Positions 1-8,691 of a DNA stretch of 64,000 nt are shown piece by piece. Every line of letters starts with the position of its first letter. Positions within the stretch are counted from its first letter, which is position 1. The DNA is from Ramlibacter tataouinensis TTB310. GTDB lineage: Bacteria > Pseudomonadota > Gammaproteobacteria > Burkholderiales > Burkholderiaceae_C. A program made the position numbers and the translations under genes. The stretch lies in the NCBI RefSeq assembly GCF_000215705.1, contig NC_015677.1:632001-696000 (forward strand), written 5' to 3'. The notes beneath the pieces are model-generated. The model was given only the letters and a program-made list of their open reading frames with translations. It was not told the origin of the DNA and made no database searches.

Positions 1-1144
1 CGGTGACGGCAAGGCGGCCGTGGGGCCGATGCTGCGCGAGGTGCTCATCAGCGAAGCGATGCACTCGCTGGGGATCCCCACCACGCGCGCCCTGGCCGTG
101 GCGGGCACCGGCGAGCCCGTCTACCGGGAGAAGGTCCTGCCCGGCGCGGTGCTGACGCGCGTGGCCTCCAGCCACCTGCGCGTGGGCACCTTCCAGTTCT
201 TCGCGGCCCGCGGCGAAACGGGCAAGCTGCGCCAACTGGCCGAGTACGCGATCGCCCGCCACGACCCTGACCTGGCGGACACGCCGGGCCGGTACCTGGC
301 GCTGCTGGGCCGCGTGGCGCAGCGCCAGGCCGCTCTGATCGCCCAGTGGATGAACGTCGGCTTCATCCATGGGGTGATGAACACCGACAACATGACGATC
401 TCGGGCGAGACCATCGACTACGGCCCCTGTGCATTCATGGAGGCCTACGACCCCGGGGCGGTCTTCAGTTCGATCGACCACGGCGGCCGCTACGCCTACG
501 GCAACCAGCCGCTCATCGCGCAGTGGAACCTGGCCCGGCTGGCCGAGGCCCTGTTGCCGCTGATGGTGGAGGACGAGAGCGAGGAGGCGGCGGACCGTGC
601 CGTGGCGCAGGCGTCGGCCGTGATCGATTCCTTCTCCGGGCTGCACCAGGGTTTCCTGCTGCGCGGCCAGCGTGCCAAGCTGGGGCTGGGAGAGGCTGCC
701 CAGGGCAGCGACGCGGCCGATGCCGCGCTGGCGAACGACTGGCTCGCCTTGCTGCACGCGCAGGGCGTCGACTTCACCCTCGGCTGGCGGCGGCTGGCGG
801 ATGCGGCCGCGGGTGACGACCCTGCGCTGCGGGCGCTGTTCCCCGACGCGCAGGCGCTGGACGCATGGCTGGCCCGCTGGCGCGCCCGGTGCGCGAGCGA
901 CGGTGCCGTATCGGCCGACGCCCGGGCCGGGCGCATGCGCAGCGCCAACCCCTGGATCATTCCGCGCAACCACCGCGTGGAGGAAGCGCTGCAGGCCGCC
1001 TCCGACCAGGGCGACCTGGCGCCTTTCGAGCGCCTGCTCTCGGCACTGCGCCGGCCCCATGAGGAAAAGCCGGAGCACGCCCCCTATGCGGCGCCGGCGC
1101 CGGCCGCCGTGACGGCCGGCTACCAGACCTTCTGCGGCACCTGA
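1..1144 (+). CDS. selO: Protein adenylyltransferase SelO (YdiU), 5' end cut off
   Basis: SelO is a pseudokinase-fold enzyme that transfers AMP from ATP to Ser/Thr/Tyr of target proteins, linked to redox stress. The frame is already open at base 2, and the first visible residues ([13 protein letters not shown]) belong to the conserved core, so the N-terminal part lies outside the window. Visible family marks are [13 protein letters not shown], the metal/nucleotide segment NTDNM followed by TIDYGP, and a Cys three residues from the C terminus (YQTFCGT), the redox-active tail cysteine typical of the family. Stop is TGA at 1142-1144. gdhA follows in the same direction after 41 bp. The family call is secure; the true start is not visible. 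Confidence 0.93.
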   Translation, partial: GDGKAAVGPMLREVLISEAMHSLGIPTTRALAVAGTGEPVYREKVLPGAVLTRVASSHLRVGTFQFFAARGETGKLRQLAEYAIARHDPDLADTPGRYLALLGRVAQRQAALIAQWMNVGFIHGVMNTDNMTISGETIDYGPCAFMEAYDPGAVFSSIDHGGRYAYGNQPLIAQWNLARLAEALLPLMVEDESEEAADRAVAQASAVIDSFSGLHQGFLLRGQRAKLGLGEAAQGSDAADAALANDWLALLHAQGVDFTLGWRRLADAAAGDDPALRALFPDAQALDAWLARWRARCASDGAVSADARAGRMRSANPWIIPRNHRVEEALQAASDQGDLAPFERLLSALRRPHEEKPEHAPYAAPAPAAVTAGYQTFCGT

Positions 1145-1185
1145 AGCCGCGGTCATCGCCGTTGTTCGCACCATCCGGAGAGTCG

Positions 1186-2529
1186 ATGGAATACACCTCT
1201 GCCCATGAGTTCCTGCGCCGCGTCGGTGAGCGCAATCCCGGCCAACCCGAATTCCTCCAGGCGGTGGCCGAGGTGGTGGACAGCGTCTGGCCCTTCATCG
1301 AGCAGCATCCGCGCTATGCCGAGCAGGGGCTGCTGGACCGGCTGGTCGAACCCGAGCGCGTGGTCATGTTCCGCGTCAGCTGGGTGGACGACCACGGCCG
1401 TGTCCGGGTCAACCGGGGCTACCGCATCCAGCACAGCATGGCCATAGGCCCGTACAAGGGCGGCATCCGCTTCCACCCCTCGGTCAACCTCTCGGTGCTC
1501 AAGTTCCTGGCCTTCGAGCAGACCTTCAAGAACGCGCTGACCACCTTGCCCCTGGGCGGCGGCAAGGGCGGGGCGGACTTCGACCCCAAGGGCAAGAGCC
1601 CCGCCGAGGTCATGCGCTTCTGCCAGGCCCTGGTCTCGGAACTGTTCCGGCACGTGGGGGCCGACACGGACGTGCCTGCAGGCGACATCGGCGTGGGCGG
1701 GCGCGAAGTCGGCTACATGACGGGCATGTACAAGAAGCTGGCCAACCGGGCCGACGCCGTGTTCACCGGCAAGGGGCTGAGCTTCGGCGGCTCGCTGATG
1801 CGCCCCGAAGCCACGGGCTACGGCACGGTCTACTTCGCCCAGGAGATGCTCGGGACCCGGGGCCGCGGCCTGGAAGGCCTGCGGGTGAGCGTTTCGGGGT
1901 CGGGGAACGTGGCGCAGTACGCCATCGAGAAGGCGATGGCGCTGGGTGCCCGGGTGGTCACCGCTTCCGACTCCGGCGGCACCGTGGTGGACCCCGAGGG
2001 TTTCACGCCGGAGAAGCTGGCCCTCCTGATGGAGGTGAAGAACCAGCGCTATGGCCGCATCAGCGAATACGCCGAGCGCACCGGCGTCCGCTACGAAGCC
2101 GGCAAGCGCCCCTGGCATGTGCCCGTGGATGTCGCCCTTCCGTGCGCGACGCAAAACGAGCTGGACGCGCGGGATGCGGCGCAGTTGGTAGCCAACGGCG
2201 TCCTCTGCGTGGCCGAAGGCGCGAACATGCCCTGCACCCTGGAGGCCGCCCACGCGTTCGAAGCCGCCCAGGTGCTGTATGCGCCCGGCAAGGCGAGCAA
2301 TGCCGGCGGCGTGGCCACCTCGGGCCTGGAGATGAGCCAGAACGCGCTGCGCCTGTCCTGGCCGCGCGAAGAGGTCGACGCCCGGCTGCTGCAGATCATG
2401 CAGGGCATCCACGCGGCCTGCCTGCGGCACGGCAGGCGTGCCGACGGCACCGTCAGCTACCTGGACGGCGCCAACATCGCGGGTTTCGTCCAGGTGGCCG
2501 ATGCGATGCTGGCCCAGGGCGTGACCTGA
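1186..2529 (+). CDS. gdhA: NADP-specific glutamate dehydrogenase
   Basis: Catalyses reductive amination of 2-oxoglutarate with ammonium and NADPH, a cytosolic ammonia-assimilation route. The 447-aa length is normal for the hexameric bacterial enzyme. Visible motifs include the substrate-binding lysine region (QHSMAIGPYKGGIRFH), the catalytic segment LPLGGGKGGADFDPKG, DVPAGDIGVGGREVGYM, and a nucleotide-binding SGSGNVAQYAIEKA. I chose ATG 1186 because a GGAGAG ribosome site lies about 8 bases upstream and MEYTSAHEFL matches normal family N termini; an upstream TTG at 1162 would add eight unsupported residues. It sits behind selO and converges with the AhpD-like gene, 5 bp away. Confidence 0.96.
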   Translation: MEYTSAHEFLRRVGERNPGQPEFLQAVAEVVDSVWPFIEQHPRYAEQGLLDRLVEPERVVMFRVSWVDDHGRVRVNRGYRIQHSMAIGPYKGGIRFHPSVNLSVLKFLAFEQTFKNALTTLPLGGGKGGADFDPKGKSPAEVMRFCQALVSELFRHVGADTDVPAGDIGVGGREVGYMTGMYKKLANRADAVFTGKGLSFGGSLMRPEATGYGTVYFAQEMLGTRGRGLEGLRVSVSGSGNVAQYAIEKAMALGARVVTASDSGGTVVDPEGFTPEKLALLMEVKNQRYGRISEYAERTGVRYEAGKRPWHVPVDVALPCATQNELDARDAAQLVANGVLCVAEGANMPCTLEAAHAFEAAQVLYAPGKASNAGGVATSGLEMSQNALRLSWPREEVDARLLQIMQGIHAACLRHGRRADGTVSYLDGANIAGFVQVADAMLAQGVT

Positions 2530-2534
2530 ACCAT

Positions 2535-2993
2535 TCAGCCCACAACGTAGGGCGTCTCTGGCACGGGCGTGTGGAAGCTTGCATTCAGCACGTTCCAGAC
2601 CCGGATGGCGCCGACGCAGAAGGTCAGCTCGGCGATCTCGGCTTCGCTGAAGTGCCGCTTCAGCTCCTCGAAATCGGCATCGCCGGGCACGCGGTGCGGG
2701 ATGGCGTTGACCGCTTCGGCCCAGTTGAGCGCCGCGCGGTCCTTCGGGTCGAAGAAGCGGTGCGCCTCGCGCCAGCCGGCCAGGGCATTCACCTGACGAG
2801 GCTCCAGCCCCATCCTGAGCAGCTCGGCCCAGTGCATGTCGATGCAGAAAGCACAGCCGTTGATCTGGCTGACGCGCAGGTTGACGAGTTCCTTCAGCCG
2901 CTTGTCCAGCGTTGCGCCGGCCGTGAAGGCCAGCTGCGTCAGCGCTTTGGCGGACTTGGGGGCAAGGGCGTGGTAGTTGAGGCGAGGCGACAT
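2535..2993 (-). CDS. Carboxymuconolactone decarboxylase / AhpD-family protein, ECF41 partner
   Basis: A 152-aa all-helical protein of the AhpD/carboxymuconolactone-decarboxylase group. It has the AhpD-type redox motif C47-A-F-C50 followed by H54 (CAFCIDMH), so a disulfide-based peroxidase or hydroperoxide-reductase role is more likely than decarboxylation. Start ATG 2993 follows an AGGAG site; upstream in-frame codons belong to the leader. A perfect ECF41-type promoter, TGTCACA-N16-CGTC, lies at 3057-3083, and the ECF41 sigma gene is immediately upstream on the same strand. ECF41 sigma factors are known to sit beside and control genes of this class (carboxymuconolactone decarboxylases, oxidoreductases, epimerases). 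The substrate is unknown. Confidence 0.87.
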   Translation of the reverse strand: MSPRLNYHALAPKSAKALTQLAFTAGATLDKRLKELVNLRVSQINGCAFCIDMHWAELLRMGLEPRQVNALAGWREAHRFFDPKDRAALNWAEAVNAIPHRVPGDADFEELKRHFSEAEIAELTFCVGAIRVWNVLNASFHTPVPETPYVVG

Positions 2994-3056
2994 GGACGTG
3001 CTCCTGGAATGGAAGATCTTGGGGCGGGAACGCCGGATCGGCGTTCCTGCACCCAA

Positions 3057-3083
3057 GACGCCCGGGGGGCGCGTCTTGTGACA
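3057..3083 (-). promoter_or_regulatory. ECF41-type promoter of the AhpD-like gene
   Basis: On the minus strand the sequence reads TGTCACA (3083-3077), exactly 16 bases, then CGTC (3060-3057), the published ECF41 consensus. It ends 63 bases upstream of the AhpD-like start codon, leaving room for a short leader. The same motif with identical spacing precedes the sigma gene itself. Confidence 0.8.
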
Positions 3084-3102
3084 GGCGAGGGCAGCGGCAG
3101 CG

Positions 3103-3978
3103 TCAAGGCAGCACGTTCACCAGCTTGGCGGGGTTGCGGATGGCGTAGATCGCCACGATCCGCTGGCCGTCCGTCACCACGGCATTGGCGGACTCCAGCC
3201 TGCCGTCGACGTAGCGCAGCAGGCCCGGCTCGCCGTTGATGGTGGCGATGCGGTATTCCAGGCGCTGTCCCAGGCGCAGCGCATGCGCCCAGTACAGGTT
3301 GGTCACGCGCTCGCCGCCGTGCATGCCGCCGGCCACGGCAGGCACCTTGCCGCCGCCGTCGCCGATGGTCTGCACGTCGTCGGCCAGCAGCGCGCGGATG
3401 GCGGCGCGCTGGCCGCTCTGCGCGGCGGCCACGAATTTCTCGAGCAGCCGCCGGTGCGTTTCCGCCGGTACCCGGAACCGCGGCCGCCGGTGCCGCACGC
3501 GCTCCCCGGCGCGATGCACCATCTGGCGCACGGCGGGTTCCTGCTTGCCCAGCATGTCGGCGATCTCGCCGTAGTCGTAGTCGAACACCTGCCGCAGCAG
3601 GAAGGCGGCGCGTTCCTCGGGCCCCAGCCGCTCGAGCAGGTGGAGGAAGGCGACGGACAGGTCGCTGGCGAGTTCCGCGGCGGCCTCGGGCGTGCGCTCA
3701 TCCACCTCGACGATCGGCTCGGGAAGCCACGAGCCGACGTAGGCCTCGCGTTCGCTGCGGGCCGATCTCAGCCGGTCGATGGCCAGCCGGGTCACCACCG
3801 TGACCAGCCAGGCCTGCGCGGACTGCAGGGCGGCGTGGTCCGCCTCGCGCCAGCGCAGCCAGGCGTCCTGCAGGACGTCCTCCGCGTCCGCGCGAACGCC
3901 GAGCATGCGGTAGGCCATGCCGAAGAGGCGGGGACGCAGGTCCCAGAACAACCCGGTTTGGGTGGAATCGGTGGCCAT
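3103..3978 (-). CDS. ECF41-family RNA polymerase sigma factor with SnoaL-like C-terminal domain
   Basis: A 291-aa alternative sigma factor. Region 2 spans about residues 10-75 (AYRMLGVRADAEDVLQDAW), region 4 about 110-165, and a fused SnoaL-like regulatory domain fills roughly 170-290. The three ECF41 hallmarks are present: WLPEP in the linker (84-88), DGGGK (207-211) and an NPxKL motif near the C terminus (NPAKL). In this group the fused extension replaces a separate anti-sigma factor. The start at 3978 is the only sensible ATG before region 2; its ribosome site is weak. A perfect ECF41 promoter lies at 4007-4033, implying autoregulation, and the AhpD-like gene downstream carries a second copy. 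The activating signal is not evident from sequence. Confidence 0.92.
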   Translation of the reverse strand: MATDSTQTGLFWDLRPRLFGMAYRMLGVRADAEDVLQDAWLRWREADHAALQSAQAWLVTVVTRLAIDRLRSARSEREAYVGSWLPEPIVEVDERTPEAAAELASDLSVAFLHLLERLGPEERAAFLLRQVFDYDYGEIADMLGKQEPAVRQMVHRAGERVRHRRPRFRVPAETHRRLLEKFVAAAQSGQRAAIRALLADDVQTIGDGGGKVPAVAGGMHGGERVTNLYWAHALRLGQRLEYRIATINGEPGLLRYVDGRLESANAVVTDGQRIVAIYAIRNPAKLVNVLP

Positions 3979-4006
3979 GGCTACTCAAGCCCGTCAAATC
4001 CGACTA

Positions 4007-4033
4007 GACGAACCAGCGGTAGGTTCTGTGACA
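4007..4033 (-). promoter_or_regulatory. ECF41-type autoregulatory promoter of the sigma gene
   Basis: Minus-strand TGTCACA (4033-4027), 16-base spacer, CGTC (4010-4007), ending 28 bases upstream of the sigma start codon. Both boxes match the ECF41 consensus without mismatch, as at the AhpD-like gene. Confidence 0.8.
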
Positions 4034-4086
4034 CGGTGCTGGCCCTCGCTCCCATTGTCCGCTTCGGCGGTGCCGGGTTCAACCGA

Positions 4087-5019
4087 TCAAGGCGGACGGG
4101 CAGGGGCCATTGGCTGCCACGTTGGAGCTGGCCGGTTCGGCATGACGAGCACGTCGGCGCGACTGCTCGCAAGCACCTGCTGGGTGACGCCGCCCAGGAT
4201 GAAGTCGGCCAGCAGACCACGCTGGCGCTTTCCGATGACCACCAGTTCCGCGCCAGTGGCGCGCTCCCTGGCCAGCACGCAGCGGGCCGCGTGGCCGAAC
4301 GCGACGGCGGACACCGCCCCGAGCTTCTGCGCGCCGGACGACTTGATGAAGTCCCTCAGCATCGCCTGCGCCTTTTGAATGGCAGTCTCGCCCGGATGGG
4401 CAACCAGTGCCTCAGGCGCTGTTGCCCGACCATTCGCGTTGGCCACCACAGCATGAAAGACCTGCGGTTGCGGATCGCGCGACAGCGACATCGCGGCAGC
4501 GATCAAGTCGACAGCCTCCGGCCGCAGGTCCACCGACACGAGCACCCGGCCGTAGCGCCCGTGTTCGGGGGGGCCGGGTGTGGCATTTCGCCCCGGGGTG
4601 GCGGGCCGCTTGACCACCAAGGTCGGGATGCGGCATAGCCGGATCAGGCGCTCGGCCTGGGTGCCCGAAATCCACTCGCGAAGTGGGTTGGCCCGGCGGG
4701 GACCGATCACCAGCAGGCCCGCGGCGCGCGCGGCACTGATGGCCGCTGGCAGCAGCTCGCCTTCCAGCGCCTGTGCGTCCAGCTCGATGCCGAGGTGCTC
4801 ATGCAGCTGCCTGCCGATGCTGCCGAGCGCTTGGCGTGCTCCAGCCATGTGCTTGGCCCCAGCGCTGACATGCAGCAGGCGCAAGGACGCTCCTCGCTCG
4901 CGCGCGATGCGTGCACCGCGCCAGACGGCGTTGTTCGAAGCCGGCGAAAGGTCGGTGATCACCAGCACGTCTTGGGAAGCAAGCCCCACGGCCGTCCCGG
5001 CGCATGACAACGCGCTCAC
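4087..5019 (-). CDS. Tandem universal stress protein (UspA family)
   Basis: A 310-aa cytosolic protein with two Usp domains (about residues 13-135 and 155-295). Each has the Rossmann-like pattern: DVLVITDLS opening the first, RVLVSVDLR opening the second, and a nucleotide-loop-like segment late in the second (VVIGKRQRGLLADFILGG). Tandem UspAs are linked to starvation, redox and low-oxygen stress. The start is GTG at 5019, overlapping the TGA of the Rnk-like gene as GTGA, so the pair is probably translationally coupled. A degraded homologue lies at 11963-12915 and another tandem Usp at 27717-28607. Confidence 0.88.
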   Translation of the reverse strand: MSALSCAGTAVGLASQDVLVITDLSPASNNAVWRGARIARERGASLRLLHVSAGAKHMAGARQALGSIGRQLHEHLGIELDAQALEGELLPAAISAARAAGLLVIGPRRANPLREWISGTQAERLIRLCRIPTLVVKRPATPGRNATPGPPEHGRYGRVLVSVDLRPEAVDLIAAAMSLSRDPQPQVFHAVVANANGRATAPEALVAHPGETAIQKAQAMLRDFIKSSGAQKLGAVSAVAFGHAARCVLARERATGAELVVIGKRQRGLLADFILGGVTQQVLASSRADVLVMPNRPAPTWQPMAPARPP

Positions 5020-5426
5020 GTGGTGTAGTCCCCGGTGGCTTCCGGCTGGAACAGCACGTCGACGATCCGCGCCGCCCGCTCCTCTCCTCCCGGCGTGCGC
5101 CATTTCGCCACGTCACCCGCCCGCAGGCCGATGAGGCTCGAGCCCAGCGGAGACAGCACGGAGATGAAGCCTTGCGACGGCTCCGCGTCATCGGGGTAGC
5201 ACAACGTGATCTTGTAGCGCGCGGCGTGCGGCACGTGCTCCAGCAGCACCTGGGTGTACATCGTGATCACGGTGGGCGCGACCGACGGCGATCCGACGAG
5301 AACGCTGTTGTCGAGCAGATCCTGAATGGCTTCGGACGTGCCGGGTTCTGACTGCAACAGCAGCCGCGTCAGGCGCAGGTAGTCGATTTCGGTGAGCGTG
5401 CGCTCGGCGGACAATTGGGTTTCCAT
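5016..5426 (-). CDS. Rnk-like GreA/GreB C-terminal-domain protein (nucleoside diphosphate kinase regulator)
   Basis: A 136-aa protein with the GreA/GreB C-terminal FKBP-like fold preceded by a short helical N terminus rather than a full coiled coil, as in Rnk. The second half (KITLCYPDDAEP, SVLSPLGSSLIGLRAGD) is the typical Rnk/GreA-C core with the conserved LGxxLxGxxxGD pattern. Rnk proteins bind RNA polymerase. Start ATG 5426 follows an AGGAG; a TTG two codons upstream is less likely. It overlaps the tandem Usp by 4 bp. Its upstream region holds a 13-bp inverted repeat (5495-5546). Confidence 0.82.
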   Translation of the reverse strand: METQLSAERTLTEIDYLRLTRLLLQSEPGTSEAIQDLLDNSVLVGSPSVAPTVITMYTQVLLEHVPHAARYKITLCYPDDAEPSQGFISVLSPLGSSLIGLRAGDVAKWRTPGGEERAARIVDVLFQPEATGDYTT

Positions 5427-5823
5427 GAACAACTCCTGGGCAAAGGCAAACGTGATGCCGGGCTGCAGCCAGCCGCGGCTCGGGCGCGGGGAGTGCCCGG
5501 CGATTCAGGGTTGCGCAAAGGGGAGTTGGGGGGTGAATCGCCGGGCTCAGGGGAGTGCTTGCAGCTGCGGATTCGCGGCCGCACTCCCTTGAACATCCTG
5601 CGGCGTTCGCACGCAGGCCCGCCCGGCGCCCGCACGAGCGCATGCGCCAAGGATCAGAGGGGGCCAGGAGATCGCCTTCACGCAGCCGAGTCTAGGGCGC
5701 CGAGGGGGACATCACAAATTCCGGCCCAATGCCCTTGCAGCCCTTGCCAGAATCGGAATGCGTCCGCTTGCCGCAGCGTGAAGCGTCGGGACTGGGGTAA
5801 GCTCGGACCGCTTTCGGCCCGAC
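5427..5823. other. 397-bp divergent intergenic region (Rnk/Usp and Mrp operons)
   Basis: This gap separates the minus-strand rnk-like/usp pair from the plus-strand Mrp operon and must hold promoters for both. Besides the inverted repeat at 5495-5546, I see no convincing sigma-70 boxes and no plausible coding frame. The stretch nearest the Mrp start is slightly less GC-rich than its surroundings. Confidence 0.5.
5495..5546. repeat. 13-bp perfect inverted repeat upstream of rnk-like gene
   Basis: Arms GCCCGGCGATTCA (5495-5507) and TGAATCGCCGGGC (5534-5546) are exact reverse complements around a 26-base, G-rich loop. It begins 69 bases upstream of the rnk-like start. There is no T-tract, so an operator or leader hairpin is more likely than a terminator. 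Confidence 0.6.
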
Positions 5824-8691
5824 ATGCCCGATGAAAAGCTCCTAATCGTTCTGCTGCTGCTGCCCTTCGTCGGCAGCGTTGCCACGGTCGTGCTTTCTTC
5901 CCGAGCGCGCGACGCTGCCGCGTGGGTGTCTGCCGGCGCTTCCCTTCTGGCGCTGGCGGGCGCGGCCAGCCTGTACGGCCGCATGAACACGGGCGATGTG
6001 GTGCGCCTGAAGATGCCTTGGGTGCCGACGGCAGGGCTTGAATTCACGCTGCGCATGGATGGCTTGGCCTGGATGTTCTGCATGCTCGTGACGGGCATCG
6101 GATTCTTGGTCGTGCTGTACGCCCGCTACTACATGTCGCCGCGCGACCCCATCGCGAGGTTCTTCGCCTTCTTCCTGGCGTTCATGGGCTCGATGCTCGG
6201 CGTGGTGCTTTCGGGCAACCTATTCCAGCTGGTGTTTTTCTGGGAGCTCACCAGCCTTTTCTCCTTCCTGCTCATCGGCTACTGGCACCACAACCCGGCC
6301 GCACGCGACGGCGCACGCATGGCGCTCATCATCACCTCGGCCGGGGGCCTCAGCCTGTTTGCCGGCGTGCTGCTCCTGGGCCGCATCGCGGGCAGCTACG
6401 ACCTCGATGCGGTGCTGCTCGCAGGCGATCGCATCCGGGCTCATTCGCTGTACGTGCCGGCCCTCATCCTCATTGCCGGCGGGGCGCTGACCAAATCCGC
6501 GCAGTTCCCATTCCACTTCTGGTTGCCACAGGCCATGGCCGCACCGACGCCGGTATCGGCCTACCTGCACTCGGCGGCCATGGTCAAGCTGGGCGTGTTC
6601 CTGCTGGTGCGGCTCTGGCCGGCTTTGGCGGGAACGGATGCCTGGACCTGGGTGATCGGAACGGCTGGACTGGTCACGCTGGTCCTGGGTGCCTATGTGG
6701 CCATCTTCCAGCACGACCTGAAGGGCCTGCTGGCGTACTCCACCGCCAGCCACCTGGGCCTGATCACGGCGCTGCTGGGGCTGAACAGCCCGCTTGCGCT
6801 GGTGGCGGCGGTCTTCCACGTCATGAACCATGCGACCTTCAAGGCGTCGCTCTTCATGGCCGCGGGCATCATCGACCACGAATCGGGCACGCGGGACATC
6901 CGCCGGCTCTCGGGCCTGTATCGCTTCATGCCGGTCACCGCGACGCTGGCGATGGTGGCCGCCGCCGCCATGGCCGGCGTGCCGCTCCTGAATGGCTTCC
7001 TGTCCAAGGAGATGTTCTTTTCCGAGTCACTGCGGGCGCAAGGACCGGTGCAGGCGATCAACAGCGTTTTGCCGGTCATCGCTACGGCGTGGGGGATGTT
7101 CAGCGTCGCCTACTCACTGAGATTCATCCACGGCGTGTTCTTTGGCCCGGCGCCGACCGGTCTGCCACGGACCCCGCATGAGCCACCGCGATGGATGCGC
7201 TTGCCGATCGAGTTCCTGGTGCTCGCCTGCCTCGTCGTCGGCATCTTGCCGACGCTCACGATCGGCCCGGTCCTGGACATCGCGATTCGCTCGGTGCTGG
7301 GCGACCAGGTGCCGCCGTACAGCCTGGCCGTCTGGCACGGCCTGACGGTCCCGTTGATGATGAGCCTGCTGGCGCTTGGCGGCGGCGCAGTTCTCTATCG
7401 GGTGCTGCAGCGATACTTCGCTCGCGGGCAGGACCGCACGCCGCTGCTGCCCTCGATCCAGGGACGCCATGTCTTCGACAGCCTGCTGGCTGCCGTCTCA
7501 TGGCGCTGGGCTCGGGCAATCGAGCGAGCCATTGGCACCCGGCGGCTGCAGCCGCAGCTCGGCCTGCTCATACTGTTCGCCCTGGCAGCCGGCCTCTGGC
7601 CGGTGTGGGCGCGCGGCCTTCACTTCGGAGCTCTGCTGCCGACCGACGCGGACACGGCCTTCCTGCTGATCTGGATCGTCGGCGTGGCCTGTGCAATAGG
7701 GGCCGCCTGGCAAGCCAAATTCCACCGTTTGGTGGCCATCGTGCTCGCCAGTGGCGCTGGGCTGGTGGTTTGCCTCACCTTCGCCTGGCTCTCCGCTCCG
7801 GACCTGGCTCTGACGCAGCTGCTGGTGGAGATCGTGACGAGCATCCTGCTGCTGCTGGGCTTGCGTTGGCTTCCGCAGCGCATGCCGTTTCGCAGAAGCG
7901 CGGCCGCCACCCGCGCCGCGCTGCCGCGCAGGGCGCGCGACCTCGCCCTGGCCATCGGCGGCGGCGCTGGCCTCGGCCTCGTCGCGTACGCCGTGATGAC
8001 ACGGCCCTTGCCCGACGGGACCGTTTCGCGCTTCTTTCTGGAAAACGCCTGGCCCCTGGGCGGCGGCACCAACGTCGTGAACGTGATCATCGTGGACTTC
8101 CGCGGCTTCGACACGCTGGGCGAGATTTCCGTGCTCTGCGTGGTGGCGATCACCGTCTACTCGCTGCTGCGTCGGTTCCGGCCCGCGCCGGAGAGCATCG
8201 CGCCCCTGGCGCAGCGGGCTGGGCAGACAGGCGTGACCAAGGGGGAGGATCTCGCGATCCCGGCCATCATCATGCGGTGGATGTTGCCGGCCATCAGCCT
8301 CGTGGCGCTCTACCTCCTGCTGCGCGGGCACAACCTCCCGGGCGGCGGATTTGCGGCGGGGATCACCATGACGGTCGGGCTGATCCTGCAGTACATGGCC
8401 GGCGGCACGCGTTGGGCGGAAGACCGGCTCCCCATCCGGCCGCTCAGCTGGATGATGGCCGGTCTTCTCCTGGCAGTCGGTACCGGCGTCGGCTCCTGGC
8501 TTTTCGGGTATCCCTTCCTCACTTCACACGTGGCCCACTTCGAAGTGCCGCTGCTGGGCGAGCTGCATGTGCCCAGCGCGTTCTTCTTCGACCTGGGCGT
8601 TTTCTTCCTGGTGGTAGGAGCCGCCGCGCTGCTCCTGATCGCGCTCGGCCACCAATCGACGCGCGCGCACCGCTCCGCCGAAAGACGCTGA
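5824..8691 (+). CDS. phaA: Mrp/Pha Na+(K+)/H+ antiporter subunit A, fused A+B
   Basis: A 955-aa multi-pass inner-membrane protein, the largest subunit of the multisubunit cation/proton antiporter related to complex I NuoL. The N-terminal 500 or so residues carry the NuoL-like proton-translocating fold (for example GGALTKSAQFPFHFWLPQAM with its buried Lys and HVMNHATFKASLFMAAG). The C-terminal 150 residues are an MrpB-like domain (RGHNLPGGGFAAGI), so no separate mrpB exists, as in the rhizobial PhaA arrangement. Its TGA overlaps the ATG of phaC. It is the first of six overlapping genes. Such systems give sodium, potassium and alkaline pH tolerance; which cation is moved cannot be read from sequence. 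Confidence 0.94.
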   Translation: MPDEKLLIVLLLLPFVGSVATVVLSSRARDAAAWVSAGASLLALAGAASLYGRMNTGDVVRLKMPWVPTAGLEFTLRMDGLAWMFCMLVTGIGFLVVLYARYYMSPRDPIARFFAFFLAFMGSMLGVVLSGNLFQLVFFWELTSLFSFLLIGYWHHNPAARDGARMALIITSAGGLSLFAGVLLLGRIAGSYDLDAVLLAGDRIRAHSLYVPALILIAGGALTKSAQFPFHFWLPQAMAAPTPVSAYLHSAAMVKLGVFLLVRLWPALAGTDAWTWVIGTAGLVTLVLGAYVAIFQHDLKGLLAYSTASHLGLITALLGLNSPLALVAAVFHVMNHATFKASLFMAAGIIDHESGTRDIRRLSGLYRFMPVTATLAMVAAAAMAGVPLLNGFLSKEMFFSESLRAQGPVQAINSVLPVIATAWGMFSVAYSLRFIHGVFFGPAPTGLPRTPHEPPRWMRLPIEFLVLACLVVGILPTLTIGPVLDIAIRSVLGDQVPPYSLAVWHGLTVPLMMSLLALGGGAVLYRVLQRYFARGQDRTPLLPSIQGRHVFDSLLAAVSWRWARAIERAIGTRRLQPQLGLLILFALAAGLWPVWARGLHFGALLPTDADTAFLLIWIVGVACAIGAAWQAKFHRLVAIVLASGAGLVVCLTFAWLSAPDLALTQLLVEIVTSILLLLGLRWLPQRMPFRRSAAATRAALPRRARDLALAIGGGAGLGLVAYAVMTRPLPDGTVSRFFLENAWPLGGGTNVVNVIIVDFRGFDTLGEISVLCVVAITVYSLLRRFRPAPESIAPLAQRAGQTGVTKGEDLAIPAIIMRWMLPAISLVALYLLLRGHNLPGGGFAAGITMTVGLILQYMAGGTRWAEDRLPIRPLSWMMAGLLLAVGTGVGSWLFGYPFLTSHVAHFEVPLLGELHVPSAFFFDLGVFFLVVGAAALLLIALGHQSTRAHRSAERR

